A stretch of DNA of 64,000 nt from Pseudofabraea citricarpa. Its lineage: Eukaryota; Ascomycota; Leotiomycetes; Helotiales; Dermateaceae. The position numbers were made by a program, and so were the translations under genes. Within the stretch, counting starts at the first letter, position 1; the number at the start of each line of letters is the position of its first letter. Shown piece by piece: positions 25,361 to 36,700 of this stretch. Below the pieces are notes generated by a model, which was given only the letters and a program-made list of their open reading frames with translations, had not been told where the DNA came from and ran no database searches. The stretch is taken from assembly GCA_029641185.1 (NCBI GenBank), contig JAPWGK010000018.1, forward strand, positions 310,001 through 374,000, given 5' to 3'.

Positions 25361-26386
25361 GATTTCGATGTTTTTTTCTTAGGCGAGGAGCAGATAGAGA
25401 ATAGGAGAGTTTGAAAAGATGAGTATATTTGATTTGATTTAGGTAGAGAATGAATGGGCAAGATAGGACCCAGATCTCTCGTGTTATATAGCATTTTTCA
25501 TCCTCCTAACCGAGACAAAATGGATATCCGTCGAGGTGGAATTCCACTGCTTTAGTATGCGACTCTGACACCGGCCCAACTGGTCATGCTTAGAAATAGA
25601 TTTCTTACTTCGTTTGACGACAGGCGGGCTTGGAGAATGTAACAAGTCTTGCATGGAAATAAATCTATGGCAAAGCCAATACCTCATGAAAATGTCCATC
25701 GCAAGGACTGCCGTTCGTTAATGTAGGCTCGTTAGCGATTTAAAGATTACTAGGGTCGCTAGTAAATTAGGTAGATCAAAATCTGGGGTAACCTGCCTTA
25801 CACGCCGCGGAGGAAATGACTGACCACTTTTGTCTTATATTTGCATTATAACTACATGCCTTTCGAGTTAATAATCAGCATTTTAAAACCCTTGGAATTA
25901 AAAAACCCTTTGAATTAAAAATGACTTGTACTTTTGAGTCATCTACATGTTGGTCGAATATCTTTTAATAGAGATGGCTAAGGTGAGTTGTTAAGTAGCC
26001 TTAAACCGACCGCCCTTTCTTCTACTGTATGAGTACCCTGGTAATGGTCTGCTCGAGAAGCACTACTGCTGTAAAAAAGGTTACCTTGATAACCGAAACT
26101 CCTGCAAAACATACAAGCGCCCTGTAAAGACCGATAATAGAGATCAAACAAGTGTATTTCCGATGCTAGCCTATATCAGGCTCTGGAAGATCCATAATCA
26201 ATGCCCGGGTTGCGATGACTCCTCATCTAAGTGGCACAGCAGCTCCCGATGAGCATCACGTGCCGTATATTCCGCCGTTCGCCGTCTGACTGCATACTCG
26301 GAAGATGACGGCGGCCATCACAGCATATATGCCAGTCGCGGAGTTCCTCCATTTCAAACCAACGTGGATTTCATAACCCCAACATA
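25361..26386. other. Intergenic region, AT-rich
   Basis: About 1 kb between divergent genes. A short imperfect direct repeat (CCCTTGGAATTAAAAA / CCCTTTGAATTAAAAA) occurs near 25889-25921. No gene is supported. Confidence 0.5.
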
Positions 26387-27576
26387 ATGCTCATTCATCA
26401 AAGTACCACTCGGCGGAAAGCTTGTACCTGCTGTGTGAAAGCCAAGCGGAGATGTGACCTAGTTCTGCCAAGCTGTGCACGCTGCGCCGCAAAAGGATTT
26501 AGCTGTCGCTATGTCGAAAAAGTACCTAGATTCTTCTCTCTACTTCTGTGTTAATTCTTGGAATGGATCCGCTAAAGATCAGATAGGTTGAGGTTTCAAA
26601 GGACCGTCGTCGCCGTCAAAAATCCAAAGTTTCCATTTTCGTATCTGACGCCACAAGTCTGGCTCTAGCACCAGTTGACCTGGATCTATCTTCTATTCGC
26701 CATCAAGAACAGAGTCTCGAAAGCAGCAGGACTGTATATAGTTCCAGAAGCATTTTTTATAATCCGTCACCTTTAGAGTCGTTCCCATTCCCGGAACTTA
26801 GCATAGTGGCAGAAGACCAGCTAAGCTACTGTATAATGAAAATGAGAGATTGCATCGACAGTCTCGTCCTGGAAAACAGAACTACCTTTATACATCCACT
26901 TTTGTACGAAGATGCCATTCCGACTGCTTATCAGGATGTTTTCAGTATATGCAGTCTGTACCGAGCGAAGAACACCAGGAATCAAGATCTAATATTCAGG
27001 ATGCTTGATTTTAAGCTCAATGCACTTATCGTGGCATCCAAAACAGCCTCTTGGACGGTTTATGATATTATGCTTGCTCTCCAGGCTCTGATATTATATC
27101 AAATTATTCGTATTTTTGATGGCAACGACCAGCAGCTGATGAAAGCCGAGCAACATTTCAAGCTTCTGGGAGCATGGACCAGTCGTCTGCAGCAAAGCTA
27201 TAGCGAAGCAGAGCAGACGTACCATCTCAGGACACCCTATGAGCAATGGATTTTGTTGGAGAGTATAAGGCGAACCATATTGACGTCTGTGCTTTTGCGA
27301 GCTGCGTACGGGGCGTTGAAAACCGGCGTATGTGACCAAGCAGCACTTCTGAGTGTATTACCTGTATCAGTTCATGGAGGAATGTGGAAAATGAAAGAGG
27401 AGCACTGGTGGGTAGAAATGAATTCAGGCCGAGGCTCATTATATCGGTACATAGACTTTGTTGGGGAGTGGAACGAGGGAAAGGTGGTGTATTTAGATGA
27501 GTATGAGAAGTGTCTCTTGGTTGCCTGCCCTCATGCTTTGGGGACTATGGCATATATGACATCAGCGGAAATATGA
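26387..27576 (+). CDS. Zn(II)2Cys6 fungal transcription factor
   Basis: Probable nuclear transcription regulator. Exons 26387-26521 and 26587-27576 give 374 residues. The binuclear zinc cluster is in exon 1: cysteines in ACTCCVKAKRRCD then PSCARCAAKGFSC (about residues 13-40), matching C-x2-C-x6-C-x6-C-x2-C-x6-C. Exon 2 begins with a basic linker (KDRRRRQKSK), then a regulatory region with helices such as LILYQIIRIFDGNDQQL and EQWILLESIRRTILTSVLL, typical of short Zn-cluster regulators. At 374 residues it is compact compared with the common 600-900. Targets are unknown; there is no biosynthetic cluster next to it, only a complex I gene and, 4 kb on, ERG5. Confidence 0.82.
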
Positions 27577-28014
27577 GCTTGTAACAACAGCAGGTAGAAT
27601 CAAAATGCAACATTCTCCTCTCGAAAATTGACCAAACCAACTGGGGATATTGTGAGCCCAAACTTAGATAGAAGACGACATTGGCCAATCAGCATCAAGG
27701 AAACTTCCAATATGCATGTGGGCGACAATGTGAGATTTCAGGCTCTTTCGAGATTCGAAAGCAACGAATAACAGCCTTAGTAAAGCCACAGAGATAAAAG
27801 TCGATACCTCTTGTGTTGTATTTATGGACATTGTTGGTTGTAAATTTGGACGAATCCGCAACAAGGAGTTTGTCAATCTAACCCTGGCGCCTGGCAGCCT
27901 TTCGCACTAAACCTCATCAGGGCATGCCTCATCGAGCTTTAGGAACGTCACGACTCCAAAAATCCAGTCGCAACGACAGAACATCCACAACCTGGGCCAT
28001 TGACCTCTGCAAAC
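27577..28014. other. Spacer and promoter of complex I subunit gene
   Basis: This 438-base spacer lies between two co-oriented genes. It holds the presumed 3' end of the zinc-cluster gene and the promoter of the next. I see no further feature. Confidence 0.5.
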
Positions 28015-28882
28015 ATGCGACGGACCTGCAGATTACTTGCGGCTGTCAAGCCAGCCCGTTACCTGGAGGCGGGGACCCCCACGGGTCTGACGGGGCTCTA
28101 CACACATCATGCACCTCGCGCAACCCTTCTGTACCTCTACTCTAGCACCCTCGACAAGCTGAAGGAGTTCCCGGAAAGCTCTCTGTACCGTACATCAACA
28201 GAAGCCGTGGCCAAGCACCGTTTGGAGATCGTGCAATCGGTTGTCCCAGCAGGACACGAGGAATGGAGCATTCGGGCGAAGAAGATCATTGAGGAGCATC
28301 CCGATGTCTTCAACACAGCCGAAGGTGCTGTTCCCCATGACGATGGCCGACACTTGAAGCAGACGAAGGCCGGCCAGCATTTTATCGAGACCCAGGTCGA
28401 TAAGCCATACGATGATTACTCGACAGAATGGGATGGAGAGGTGCACCCAGCGGTTCTAGAAGGGACTCGAACAACGGAGGAGCGCAGATACCAAACGATT
28501 CTTGGGAAGGAAAGACCAGGATCTGATTTTAAGAAGGTCAAATGGGAGCATGAGCCAGCTTTGACCGCCGAGCAGTACGTTGCGCAGAACAGGCTATCAA
28601 ATACCTATACTAATAATCCTTCAGAATCGAGGACATAGAGAACAGAATTGGCGCCGGGCTCATTGAGGAAGTCATTCAGGTTGCAGAGGGAGAGCTGAAA
28701 CTTGTGGATGTTTTATTGAAGGCAAAAGTGTAAGTTGTGCTGGTAGTGGTTGTCACTTCAACGATGTGCTAACAAAACAAAACAGCTGGGAAGATCTCGC
28801 AGAGAAGCCGGTCGAGGGTCAATGGACTTATTTCACAAGAGATAGTGCAACACCTCCCACACAAGCACCTCCTCAGAAGTAA
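28015..28882 (+). CDS. NADH:ubiquinone oxidoreductase 29.9 kDa subunit (NDUFA5 family)
   Basis: Accessory subunit of mitochondrial complex I, in the matrix arm. Exons 28015-28574, 28625-28729 and 28786-28882 give 253 residues. The N-terminus MRRTCRLLAAVKPARYL is a basic, Ser/Arg/Ala-type mitochondrial presequence. The NDUFA5 domain follows (TGLTGLYTHHAPRATLLYLYSSTLDKL, then YRTSTEAVAKHRLEIV). The C-terminal half is the fungal extension and includes YDDYSTEWDGEVHP and, across the last intron, KVWEDLAEKPVEGQWTYF. All three exons read smoothly only after splicing. Confidence 0.93.
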
Positions 28883-31610
28883 CGATCAAAAAGAGTGTAT
28901 AATAAGGCAGACTTGTAGATAGCATATAAAATGCATTGTTCTCCGTTGGATCTCTGATTAGAAGTCAGAAATGGCTGTTTTGAGATTATGTAAAGCTTCT
29001 AATTTGGGACCGGAGACGTGGGTATTATTATCACTAACTTCCGGGTACAAATAAAGCCATTTTCCCACAATAGAACAGAGGTAGAGACAACACTGTCTAT
29101 TTATGCTATCCATATGTTTATAAGACCAATTCTGACTAGACAAATGAGAAATGAATTGTTCGAACTCCAGAGATCCACTGGTTATAGATATTGAAGAAGT
29201 TCCAAATACTGTGACGGGGGTGAGTGAAGGTGAGTTCTAAAGTTCTTGTGTTCATATATCAAAGTACTGTTAGCGACACAACGGTCTTCCCCAACGAGAA
29301 AAGAAAAGAAAGTGCCGTATGAGATAGAGGAGGATTCGAGATCACATCACGGAAAAGCAATTTATTTCATAGCTATTCTGTAAGTGCATGCGTACCTCTC
29401 CCGGCGTATGCTTTCTTCTTGAACTGGTAGTAATACTCATTAGTCAATGATCTTGCGGACATAAATAAATAAGGAAGTTGAAATCATGTTGCACAGACGT
29501 AGGATGGCTAGTATTTCCTTATCATGCTGCCCAGGTGTTTTGCCCCGTGGGTTAAGCATCTCCCTGCTCGGGTTTAGTGCGGCAGTCGGCAATTGGTGGA
29601 AAGAAGACAGTATACCTATACTTCTGACTTTATTACCGAAGAGGGTCGAGTTGCACCTAGTCCTAGGTGGCTTTTGTTGCACGACTCACCTTTTACGCTT
29701 ATTTGGAGATGCACGCTATTGGACCGAGGGGGGGTTTGTGTGCCTGCTTCTTAGGTTTCGTTGCATGACGGACCCCTAAGGTTCTTTTCGCTCCGCGGTA
29801 GTCAATATGTTCTTGACCTTCGTTGCATGACGGACCGCAGGGACATGGTCGCGGTGCAATCGATACCTAGCTAACGAGGAAGAAAAGTCATAGTCATTTC
29901 TAAATTTCGTTGCACGACGGACTCCAAAATTTAAAAGCTTCCACGGTAGCTACGAAGATAAGATGTTAACCTACTTAGGATTCGTTGCCTGACGCACTTT
30001 AGAGCTTATACTCTTCCATGGTAGTAGCCTAAGGAGGGCAGTAAGGAAGGAATTTGTTCCCAATTCGTTGCACAACAACCTTCGGAAAGCCAGCTTTAGA
30101 AATCAAAACCTTTAACGTCAGGCAAAGATAGCAAGAAAGTTAGGTTATAGGTACCTCATCCTAAGATTTGTTGCATGACGGACCTGAAAGGTTAATTCGC
30201 TCCAGGCCGATTAAGCTACTGCTTTTGTTTTATGTTGATCACGATAGTGGATATTTCGGCCCTTCCTGGACTTTGCTCGCGGTGGTAAGTAGTTATGAAT
30301 CAGTACGAAGGATCCGGCCGGTACTCAGTAAATGCTATCTGACTTCGGAACCACTTGTGCATCCGCAATCCTTCGGTATAAAGTTCGCTGCACGCAGCAC
30401 CAGAGCTAGCAACTTTTCAAGCGGTGTGGTATGGGTTCCATGGCTTTGGGCTATTCTGTACCTCTTTGCCTGCTCGTTGCGAGAAGTGAATAGGTAGCAA
30501 CATGAGCAGTAAAGCCAACAACATGAAAGCCAAAAGAAAAAACGAACGAATCAAGTTTGTGAGGTTTTCCGGATATGGTCTTTGACTGCCTAGCCTTTGT
30601 GGTAGATAAACATTACTCGAGTATTGCGCTACCCGGAGGCTTCAAACTCAACTTATACTTGAGCTGCCGGCTAATGAAGCTACAGCTGTGAGTTGATATC
30701 CAATGCGAGAAAGAGAGGATGCGAAGTACGGTATCGTACTTGGCAAGTAAAGATACCACCCAAATAATGCTTAGATGGATAAAGATGCAGAGGCACTGTC
30801 TGTACCTTACATACCCGAGGCAGCCCCTCAAAGTGATTGGCTATCTATCTTGCTCCCAACAAGCTTTCGTATCAGGCAGAAGAGACGGTATGACGAATAA
30901 TGCAAAGTCAGTTTGACACAGAGGGGCACCAGAATCTGGGGAGAGGGAACCTTGAAGAAAGATTGCGGCTGAAGGATGAATACAGTTGGAGGGGGGAAAA
31001 GCATGATTCGCATCGTTCAGTCGTCGTTTCATTATTCAACAACAGCTGTTTTGACGCATGTTTGCTCGCCTGTCTGTCAGACCACGGTCCAGCAGTGGTC
31101 CACTCGGGATGTAGAGACTCGAGAGAGCGGTTCTGTAGATTGCAAATCGAGGCAAATATAGAGGGGGTGCTGGCCTAAAACCGACAAAGATAATAATATA
31201 GTGCCTGACTCTGGCTCCAAGGGGAATGAGCCCGCCAGAGATTCATTTTCCCCTTTCGTCCTCGCGCGCTCGATACGCGTAAATGGCGGCTGCTGATTGG
31301 CCCCGGCGCGCAGGAAAAATGGCACCGCAGCAGATTGCAGTTACCCGTTTTTCCCGATCTTCCAGGTACGTTGTACTTCCGTACCTTCTTAATTACTTAA
31401 TCGTGTTCCTCCTCTTCTCTCCTCCTCTCTCCTCTCCTCAACCACTCCCGTTGTGTCTCGTCTCTCCTTTCAATCCTCCTTCACCAGTGCCCCTTCTTTC
31501 TAGCAATTGCAATTGTCATTGCCTCCGAGCAACAGCATCTCCTGCTGGAGATTTCTGATTGGTGCTGAAGGACTTAGTCGTGGAGCGGCGCATAGTCAAC
31601 ATTTTCTACA
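28883..31610. other. Long intergenic region carrying a degenerate repeat array
   Basis: A 2.7 kb spacer between the NDUFA5-type gene and ERG5. Its middle holds the degenerate repeat array described separately (29673-30184). The last 250 bases are C/T-rich promoter and leader of ERG5 (TCTCCTCCTCTCTCC near 31410-31435). No protein-coding gene is supported; short open frames across the array are not conserved-looking. Confidence 0.55.
29673..30184 (+). repeat. Degenerate tandem array, consensus TTCGTTGCATGACGGAC
   Basis: Seven copies of a motif near TTCGTTGCATGACGGAC start at 29673, 29757, 29819, 29906, 29981, 30064 and 30167, all on the same strand, spaced 62 to 103 bases. In the copies at 29757, 29906, 29981 and 30167 the similarity continues for about 30 bases to a CGCTCC / GGTAG ending. 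An eighth weaker copy (TTCGCTGCACGCAGCACC) may lie at 30384. CA and TG dinucleotides are retained, so the array is not mutated by RIP, perhaps because it is too short. Function is unknown. Confidence 0.75.
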
Positions 31611-33461
31611 ATGGCTGCCGCAGTACAGAACGCAAGCTTCGCATCACCCCTGGCTGATGCGAAGTTTGCGCAAGTTGTCGGAAACCCCCAGATTGATGGA
31701 ATACTGGCGTCCCTCAGTCAGATGAGCGGATGGACAATTGCTCTCACCATCTTCGCCATGGCGGTAGCGTACGATCAATGTAAACATCCCCGCTGATTTC
31801 CCACACAGCCGTGCTAAAATTCATTGCAGTCAGCTATGTCACGCAGAAAGGGTCAATTGTCGGCCCTCGATTTAAAATGCCATTTATCGGACCTTTCATC
31901 GAATCTATGGATCCAAAATGGGAGGAATACAAAGCAAAGTGGGCAAGCGGTGAGCTCAGCTGTGTCTCGGTCTTCCACAAGTGAGTGTTTTCTTGTGCAA
32001 CCCAATTGTCTCTAGATGATGCTAAACATGCCTGCTAGGTTCGTAGTTATTGCTTCCACCCGCGACATGTCTCGAAAGGTCTTCAACTCTCCTGGATTTG
32101 TCAAGCCATGTGTGGTGGATGCCGCCCATAAGCTCTTGGGACCAACCAATTGGGTATTTTTGGATGGAAAAGCACACGTCGATTTCCGCAAAGGTCTCAA
32201 TGGCCTGTTTACTCGCAAGGCCCTCGAGACATATCTACCCGGACAAGAGGAGGTCTACAAGGTTTATTTCGAGCGATTCACAAGAGTGTCCAAGGAAGCT
32301 AACCTCAAGCCCGTTCCATTCATGCCCGAGTTCAGAGAGGTTATGTGTGCTGTCTCCTGCCGAACCTTTGTTGGTCACTATATCTCCGACGAGGCCATCA
32401 AGAAGATTGCCGATGATTATTACAACATTACTGCTGCTATGGAGTTGGTCAACTTCCCTATTATTCTCCCATATACCAAGACCTGGTACGGCAAGAAAGC
32501 TGCCGAGATGGTTCTGGAAGAATTCTCCAAATGTGCAGCAAAGAGCAAGGTTCGCATGGCAGCCGGTGGCACTATCACCTGTATCATGGATGGATGGGTT
32601 ATGTCGCAAGTCGAATCGCAAAGATGGCGTGAACGTCAGGAGAAGGGCCTCTCCATGGATGGATTCGAAAAGCCTTCCCCCTTCCTCCGAGAGTTTTCTG
32701 ATTACGAAATTGCCCAGACCGTCTTTACATTTTTGTTTGCCTCGCAGGATGCCACTAGCAGCGCTGCAACATGGCTTTTCCAGCTTGTTGCTCAACGTCC
32801 TCATGTTCTCGAGAAGATTCGCGAGGAGAACTTGCGCGTTCGAGGTGGTGACAGAGATATGCCAATCAGCATGGATCTCTTTGATGAGATGCCTTACACT
32901 CGGGCTGTGGTTAAGGAGACTTTGAGATACCGCCCCCCAGTCATCTTGGTTCCATACCTCGCTAAGAAGGCTTTCCCCATTACCGACACTTACACCGTTC
33001 CCAAGGGTAAGTCTACTATCTTCTATCCAATGATAAGTTACTAATCTGTTGTAGGCGCTATGATTATCCCCAGTGTTTACCCAGCTCTTCGTGATCCTGA
33101 GATTTATACCAACCCTGATGAATTCGACCCTGACCGTTATGCCTATGGCGATGCCGAGGTGAAGGGGGCTAAGAACTGGCTTGTATTTGGAACTGGTCCT
33201 CATTACTGTCTTGGCCAAGTCTATGCGCAAAACAACCTCGCTCTGATGATCGGCAATGCATCAATGAAGTTGGACTGGGTACATCACCCTACACCTCTTT
33301 CTGAAGAGATCAAGGTTTTCGCCACCCTGTTTCCCAAGGTTAGTCAATATCCAGTACCCTTGAAGATAAATTACTAATTGTACCAGGATGATTGCCCGCT
33401 GGTTTTCACTGATAGATCAGTTGAAGACAATGAGAAGTTCATGGCTACTTACAAAGCATAA
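31611..33461 (+). CDS. ERG5: Sterol C-22 desaturase, cytochrome P450 CYP61
   Basis: Endoplasmic-reticulum cytochrome P450 that introduces the C22-23 double bond late in ergosterol synthesis. Five exons (31611-31779, 31830-31980, 32039-33006, 33055-33338, 33387-33461) give 548 residues. An N-terminal membrane anchor ([17 protein letters not shown]) is followed by the CYP61-specific [25 protein letters not shown]. The I-helix reads [15 protein letters not shown], the ExxR motif is KETLR near residue 398, and the heme-binding loop is [10 protein letters not shown], with the Cys near 481. The CYP61 assignment over CYP51 rests on the N-terminal block, the I-helix and overall similarity. It is complete with no sign of decay. 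Confidence 0.96.
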
Positions 33462-36010
33462 ATTATTTTAACGGGGTTGAGAGGATGTAATGGTCAGTGA
33501 AATAAACTGACATGCTTTGGAGCATTTAGAAACGTATCTTCTTTCTAGAGCGTTCAATCGCATCTGCAAACTAGGGAGGGCTTGCAAGGCGTTATAATGG
33601 AAAGATGATGACACGGCTGGGACCTCCTTTCGGGGAACGGCAACACTATATCAATAATACTTTTTTGTAATTCACGTTTGTACAGCAGAAAAAGAAGCAG
33701 AGGAGATGATGATGAAAGAAGAAGAAACGAGTTCCGAAGTGCATCTTGAGTTCATGGCTATGCGAATGTGCAGGTGTTGGGCAGCAAGAGTCTGTCATCT
33801 CAGCCTCGTGGCAGTGCTTGGGTCTGGAGGGGTTGCGTTGCAGCATGATCGGGCGTTTTTAGCCTTCTGATGTGAGATTTTGTTGATCTGACTGATTATG
33901 AGGATGATGGCTTGTGATGATGATGGGACTCACCCCATGATGCTCAAGTCCCGAGTAAGATTCGGCTTGAGTTGATCCGGCTACCGACTGGCCTGGGCCC
34001 TAATTTTCGAGCGGTGGTTCGAAGTTTGAAAGGAAGAGGGTTTCAGTTGAGCAAGTAGCTCATTTTGATCCGATTTGATTTGACGCCGCTTGATGTCGTG
34101 TAGCATGCGAGAGTTTGGTATTTGCGTGGTGTTCGAAAGCCGGTCGATGATGAGTACTCGGTCATGTATAGAAGGAAAGGCACAAGAGGCAACCAAGAAA
34201 ATCGAGAAGCTAAGAGCAGATTTACTTGCAGACGGGGCTCGGGTTAGTCATCCTGGCTGCCCGCGCGGGGGGAAAGGAAAGACGGGTTCGAGATGCGATT
34301 GTGAATTAGTAAGTAAGTGCGTGTAAGAAGTTAGCTAGGCAGGTAGGTAGCTAAGGTCGCTAGGACTTATGACGCTTTACGCCGATAGTGAAGGAGAAGA
34401 AGAAGAAAAAAGAAAAGAAAAGGCGGATTGCTGATGGATCAAGGGATTGTTTGGGCATAAGTGCGGAGTTCGAAATACTCGTACTTGTGATCCGTGTTCT
34501 GTCTTTGATTGTTGTGCTTACTTCCTTACTGACGTCCTGTCCTCGCTTCACTACCTAGACTTCCGTTCCCTTGGAACTTGGAAGTAGAGGCCTAAGTAGA
34601 TGACGAGGCGAGACGAGGCGGTATGGGGCCACGCAGATGCAAACGCAGATGCTTAACAAGTAAGCTTCAAAAAAACTGGGGAAATGGTGTGAGTCTGATG
34701 CATGTTGGTTGGTACCTGTACGTACCTGTACCTGCACCTTGGTCGCCGGGTGGATGGCGAGGGGAGCGGAGTTCGAAAGGCTCTGGCCGTGCTGCGTGAT
34801 GCATGGTACATTTGTGATTCTAGAATTCTAGAATTCTAGAATTCTGGAACATGTTGAGAACTACGATGACTATTTCGCCATGCTGTACCTGGATAGCTAA
34901 TGAGTAAGTACCTGTCGAGTGAAGATGATGTAAAATGTGAAGAGAATACCAGCGGCATAAGCGAGCGAGCAAGCAAGCAAGCGGGGACCGGAGTTCAACT
35001 TCATTTTGTAGTTATTAAGCAAGGACGGTTACTTAGTGAACGACCGGATGAATCAATTGATGTCGCAATTCTTTCGAATCTTACACTATGAGCGATGAGG
35101 TTGGTAAGAAAAAGAAGAAGAAGAAGAAAAGTCACCTCTTGATTTCTAAGAAGAGTTGACTTGGAATTGACCACTCACAAGCGCGATGCGGAGATGAGAA
35201 TAAAAATAAAGACCGCATGGCATCTCGTGGCCAAGCCGATTGGCCATATCCCAAGCAAGCAACGGATATCTCATCGCCAACCCTCGGATACTCGAACCTT
35301 TTTCAGGATCAGATATATTTTTTGTCTCTTTGTTGTGAGCTACCTATGCCATGTCTACGGAGTTCGTTTTGTGGCTTGCAACCTTTCGCCGGGCGTGCGT
35401 GCTCTGCGGTTGAGTCATCCGGCACGCGTGCGGCACATATCATATTCGCAACCACGTACGACGGACTTGGTGATGAAAGTAATACTGTGATGCTGCAAGG
35501 CTATCCAGTGCTAGTCCAAGCTCGGAGATGGTTCTGGTGAGCGGTGATGTATTCCCCGCCTCGACCTGACTCCTCCGAGGCTCTCGTACGAGCTCTCTCG
35601 GTCTACCGTAGGCGATGAGCTTGGTGTCCGGAGTTCGCTTAATTGCTTGAACCACTGAAAGCGAAAGGGGGCTGCGCGGCGCGACGGCATGCGAGGTGAC
35701 CAGTCAGGGCGTAGGGGCTGTTCATTTTGTCTTTCGAGATGGAGTCAGATTATTCAGAGTGAGGCAGAGAGACGCGTGCTAAGGTTAGAAAAGATTAGGC
35801 TGCCTTGTCAGGTATGACTCTGAGTGCCTGACCAGATGACGGGATGCACTCATCACTAAGTGGTGATGGATCGAGCTTGCGTGTGGTGGAGCTCAGGATA
35901 TAAGTATCTGGCTCGATTCCTTTCTTGACATAAAAACCCATTCATCTTCATCTTCAATCTAACTTCACTTCCTTAAACTATAACCCATAAACTCAAGCAC
36001 ATACACATCC
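33462..36010. other. Long intergenic region with simple repeats
   Basis: About 2.5 kb with no supportable gene. It contains GATGAT/GAAGAA microsatellites near 33695-33725 and 34390-34425, an AAGCAAGC tract near 34966-34982, a TTCTAGAA array at 34818 (separate entry), and scattered GTACCTGTACCTG motifs near 34712-34736. The last 100 bases (ATAAACTCAAGCACATACAC) look like the leader of the next gene. Confidence 0.5.
34818..34849. repeat. TTCTAGAA palindrome repeated at 8-base period
   Basis: Four adjacent TTCnnGAA palindromes (TTCTAGAA three times and TTCTGGAA) with no spacer. TTCnnGAA is the inverted pair of nGAAn units in heat-shock elements, but the 8-base period differs from the 10-base spacing of a standard element. 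It may be a simple repeat or a regulatory site. Confidence 0.6.
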
Positions 36011-36502
36011 ATGCCCAACGGTATTCCAGCCTTCCCCTCATCTCGTAAGCTTTTAGATCTCTTCTTTTTCTCATCCCTTTCTTTCCATGCTCGACTGAAC
36101 TAATATTCCATCGAAAGTATTCCCAAATCAAAAACCACCCACGCTATTCCATCCCGCATCGCCCATCCTCAAACCAACCGAGATGTCGACTGCAAACGCA
36201 AACAACAACAAGGCAGCTACTACTGCTACCAGCTACGGGACCATGTCGGAGAAGGATACCGATAATGCCTCGCTAGCTAGCACCAACACCTTCTCGAGTA
36301 GCGTGTCGCTGCTCAAGAAGAAGTTCTCTAGCAAGCATCAGGAGCAGAAGCCCAAGAAGGAGAAGAAGGTTAGGAGCCCAGATGAGTGGAATGGTAAGTC
36401 TTGTATGGTTTTGCCTTCTCTATCAAGGCTGAGGCTAACATGCGGAATATAGCCAGGGCTAGGACTGCAGAGGCCTATTATATTCAGGCTACGATGAAGT
36501 AG
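36011..36502 (+). CDS. Small basic hypothetical protein
   Basis: Not recognised. The model used has exons 36011-36044, 36118-36393 and 36453-36502 and gives 119 residues. A shorter model starting at 36183 (MSTANANNNK) gives 86 residues; the upstream exon MPNGIPAFPSS joins in frame through GTAAGC...AAAG with a branch-like CTAAT, and the 21 codons between are open, so I keep it with reserve. The protein is Ser/Thr/Asn-rich, then strongly basic (LKKKFSSKHQEQKPKKEKKVRSPDEWN), and ends ARARTAEAYYIQATMK. The second intron is well supported, because the ending only appears after splicing. No signal peptide or domain is seen. Confidence 0.6.
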
Positions 36503-36700
36503 CTTTGTATTCGGTGGTCGTCAATTTCTTATTGCATGGCGTTCGGATATCTGGGGAAGTGGTGTTTATGACACGACAGAATGGCACTTGCGCAGAAGAT
36601 ATGGGGAGTTTTTAAGGCTAGAATTGTTGCAGAACTCTTTCCATTCTAAGGGGGTATCTTTGTTGGTCTAGAACTATCAGAACAGAATAATTTCATAACT

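Noticed and set aside
29440..30500. CRISPR-like spaced repeats
   Set aside because: This is a eukaryotic nuclear context, the copies are degenerate and the spacing is irregular, so the array is treated as a degenerate tandem repeat.
32235..33230. 331-codon open frame on the minus strand
   Set aside because: It is antisense to ERG5 and has no recognisable product; the plus-strand P450 is certain.
34240..34300. GGTTCGAG resembling a tRNA B box
   Set aside because: No matching A box and no cloverleaf could be formed; I found no convincing tRNA gene in the window.
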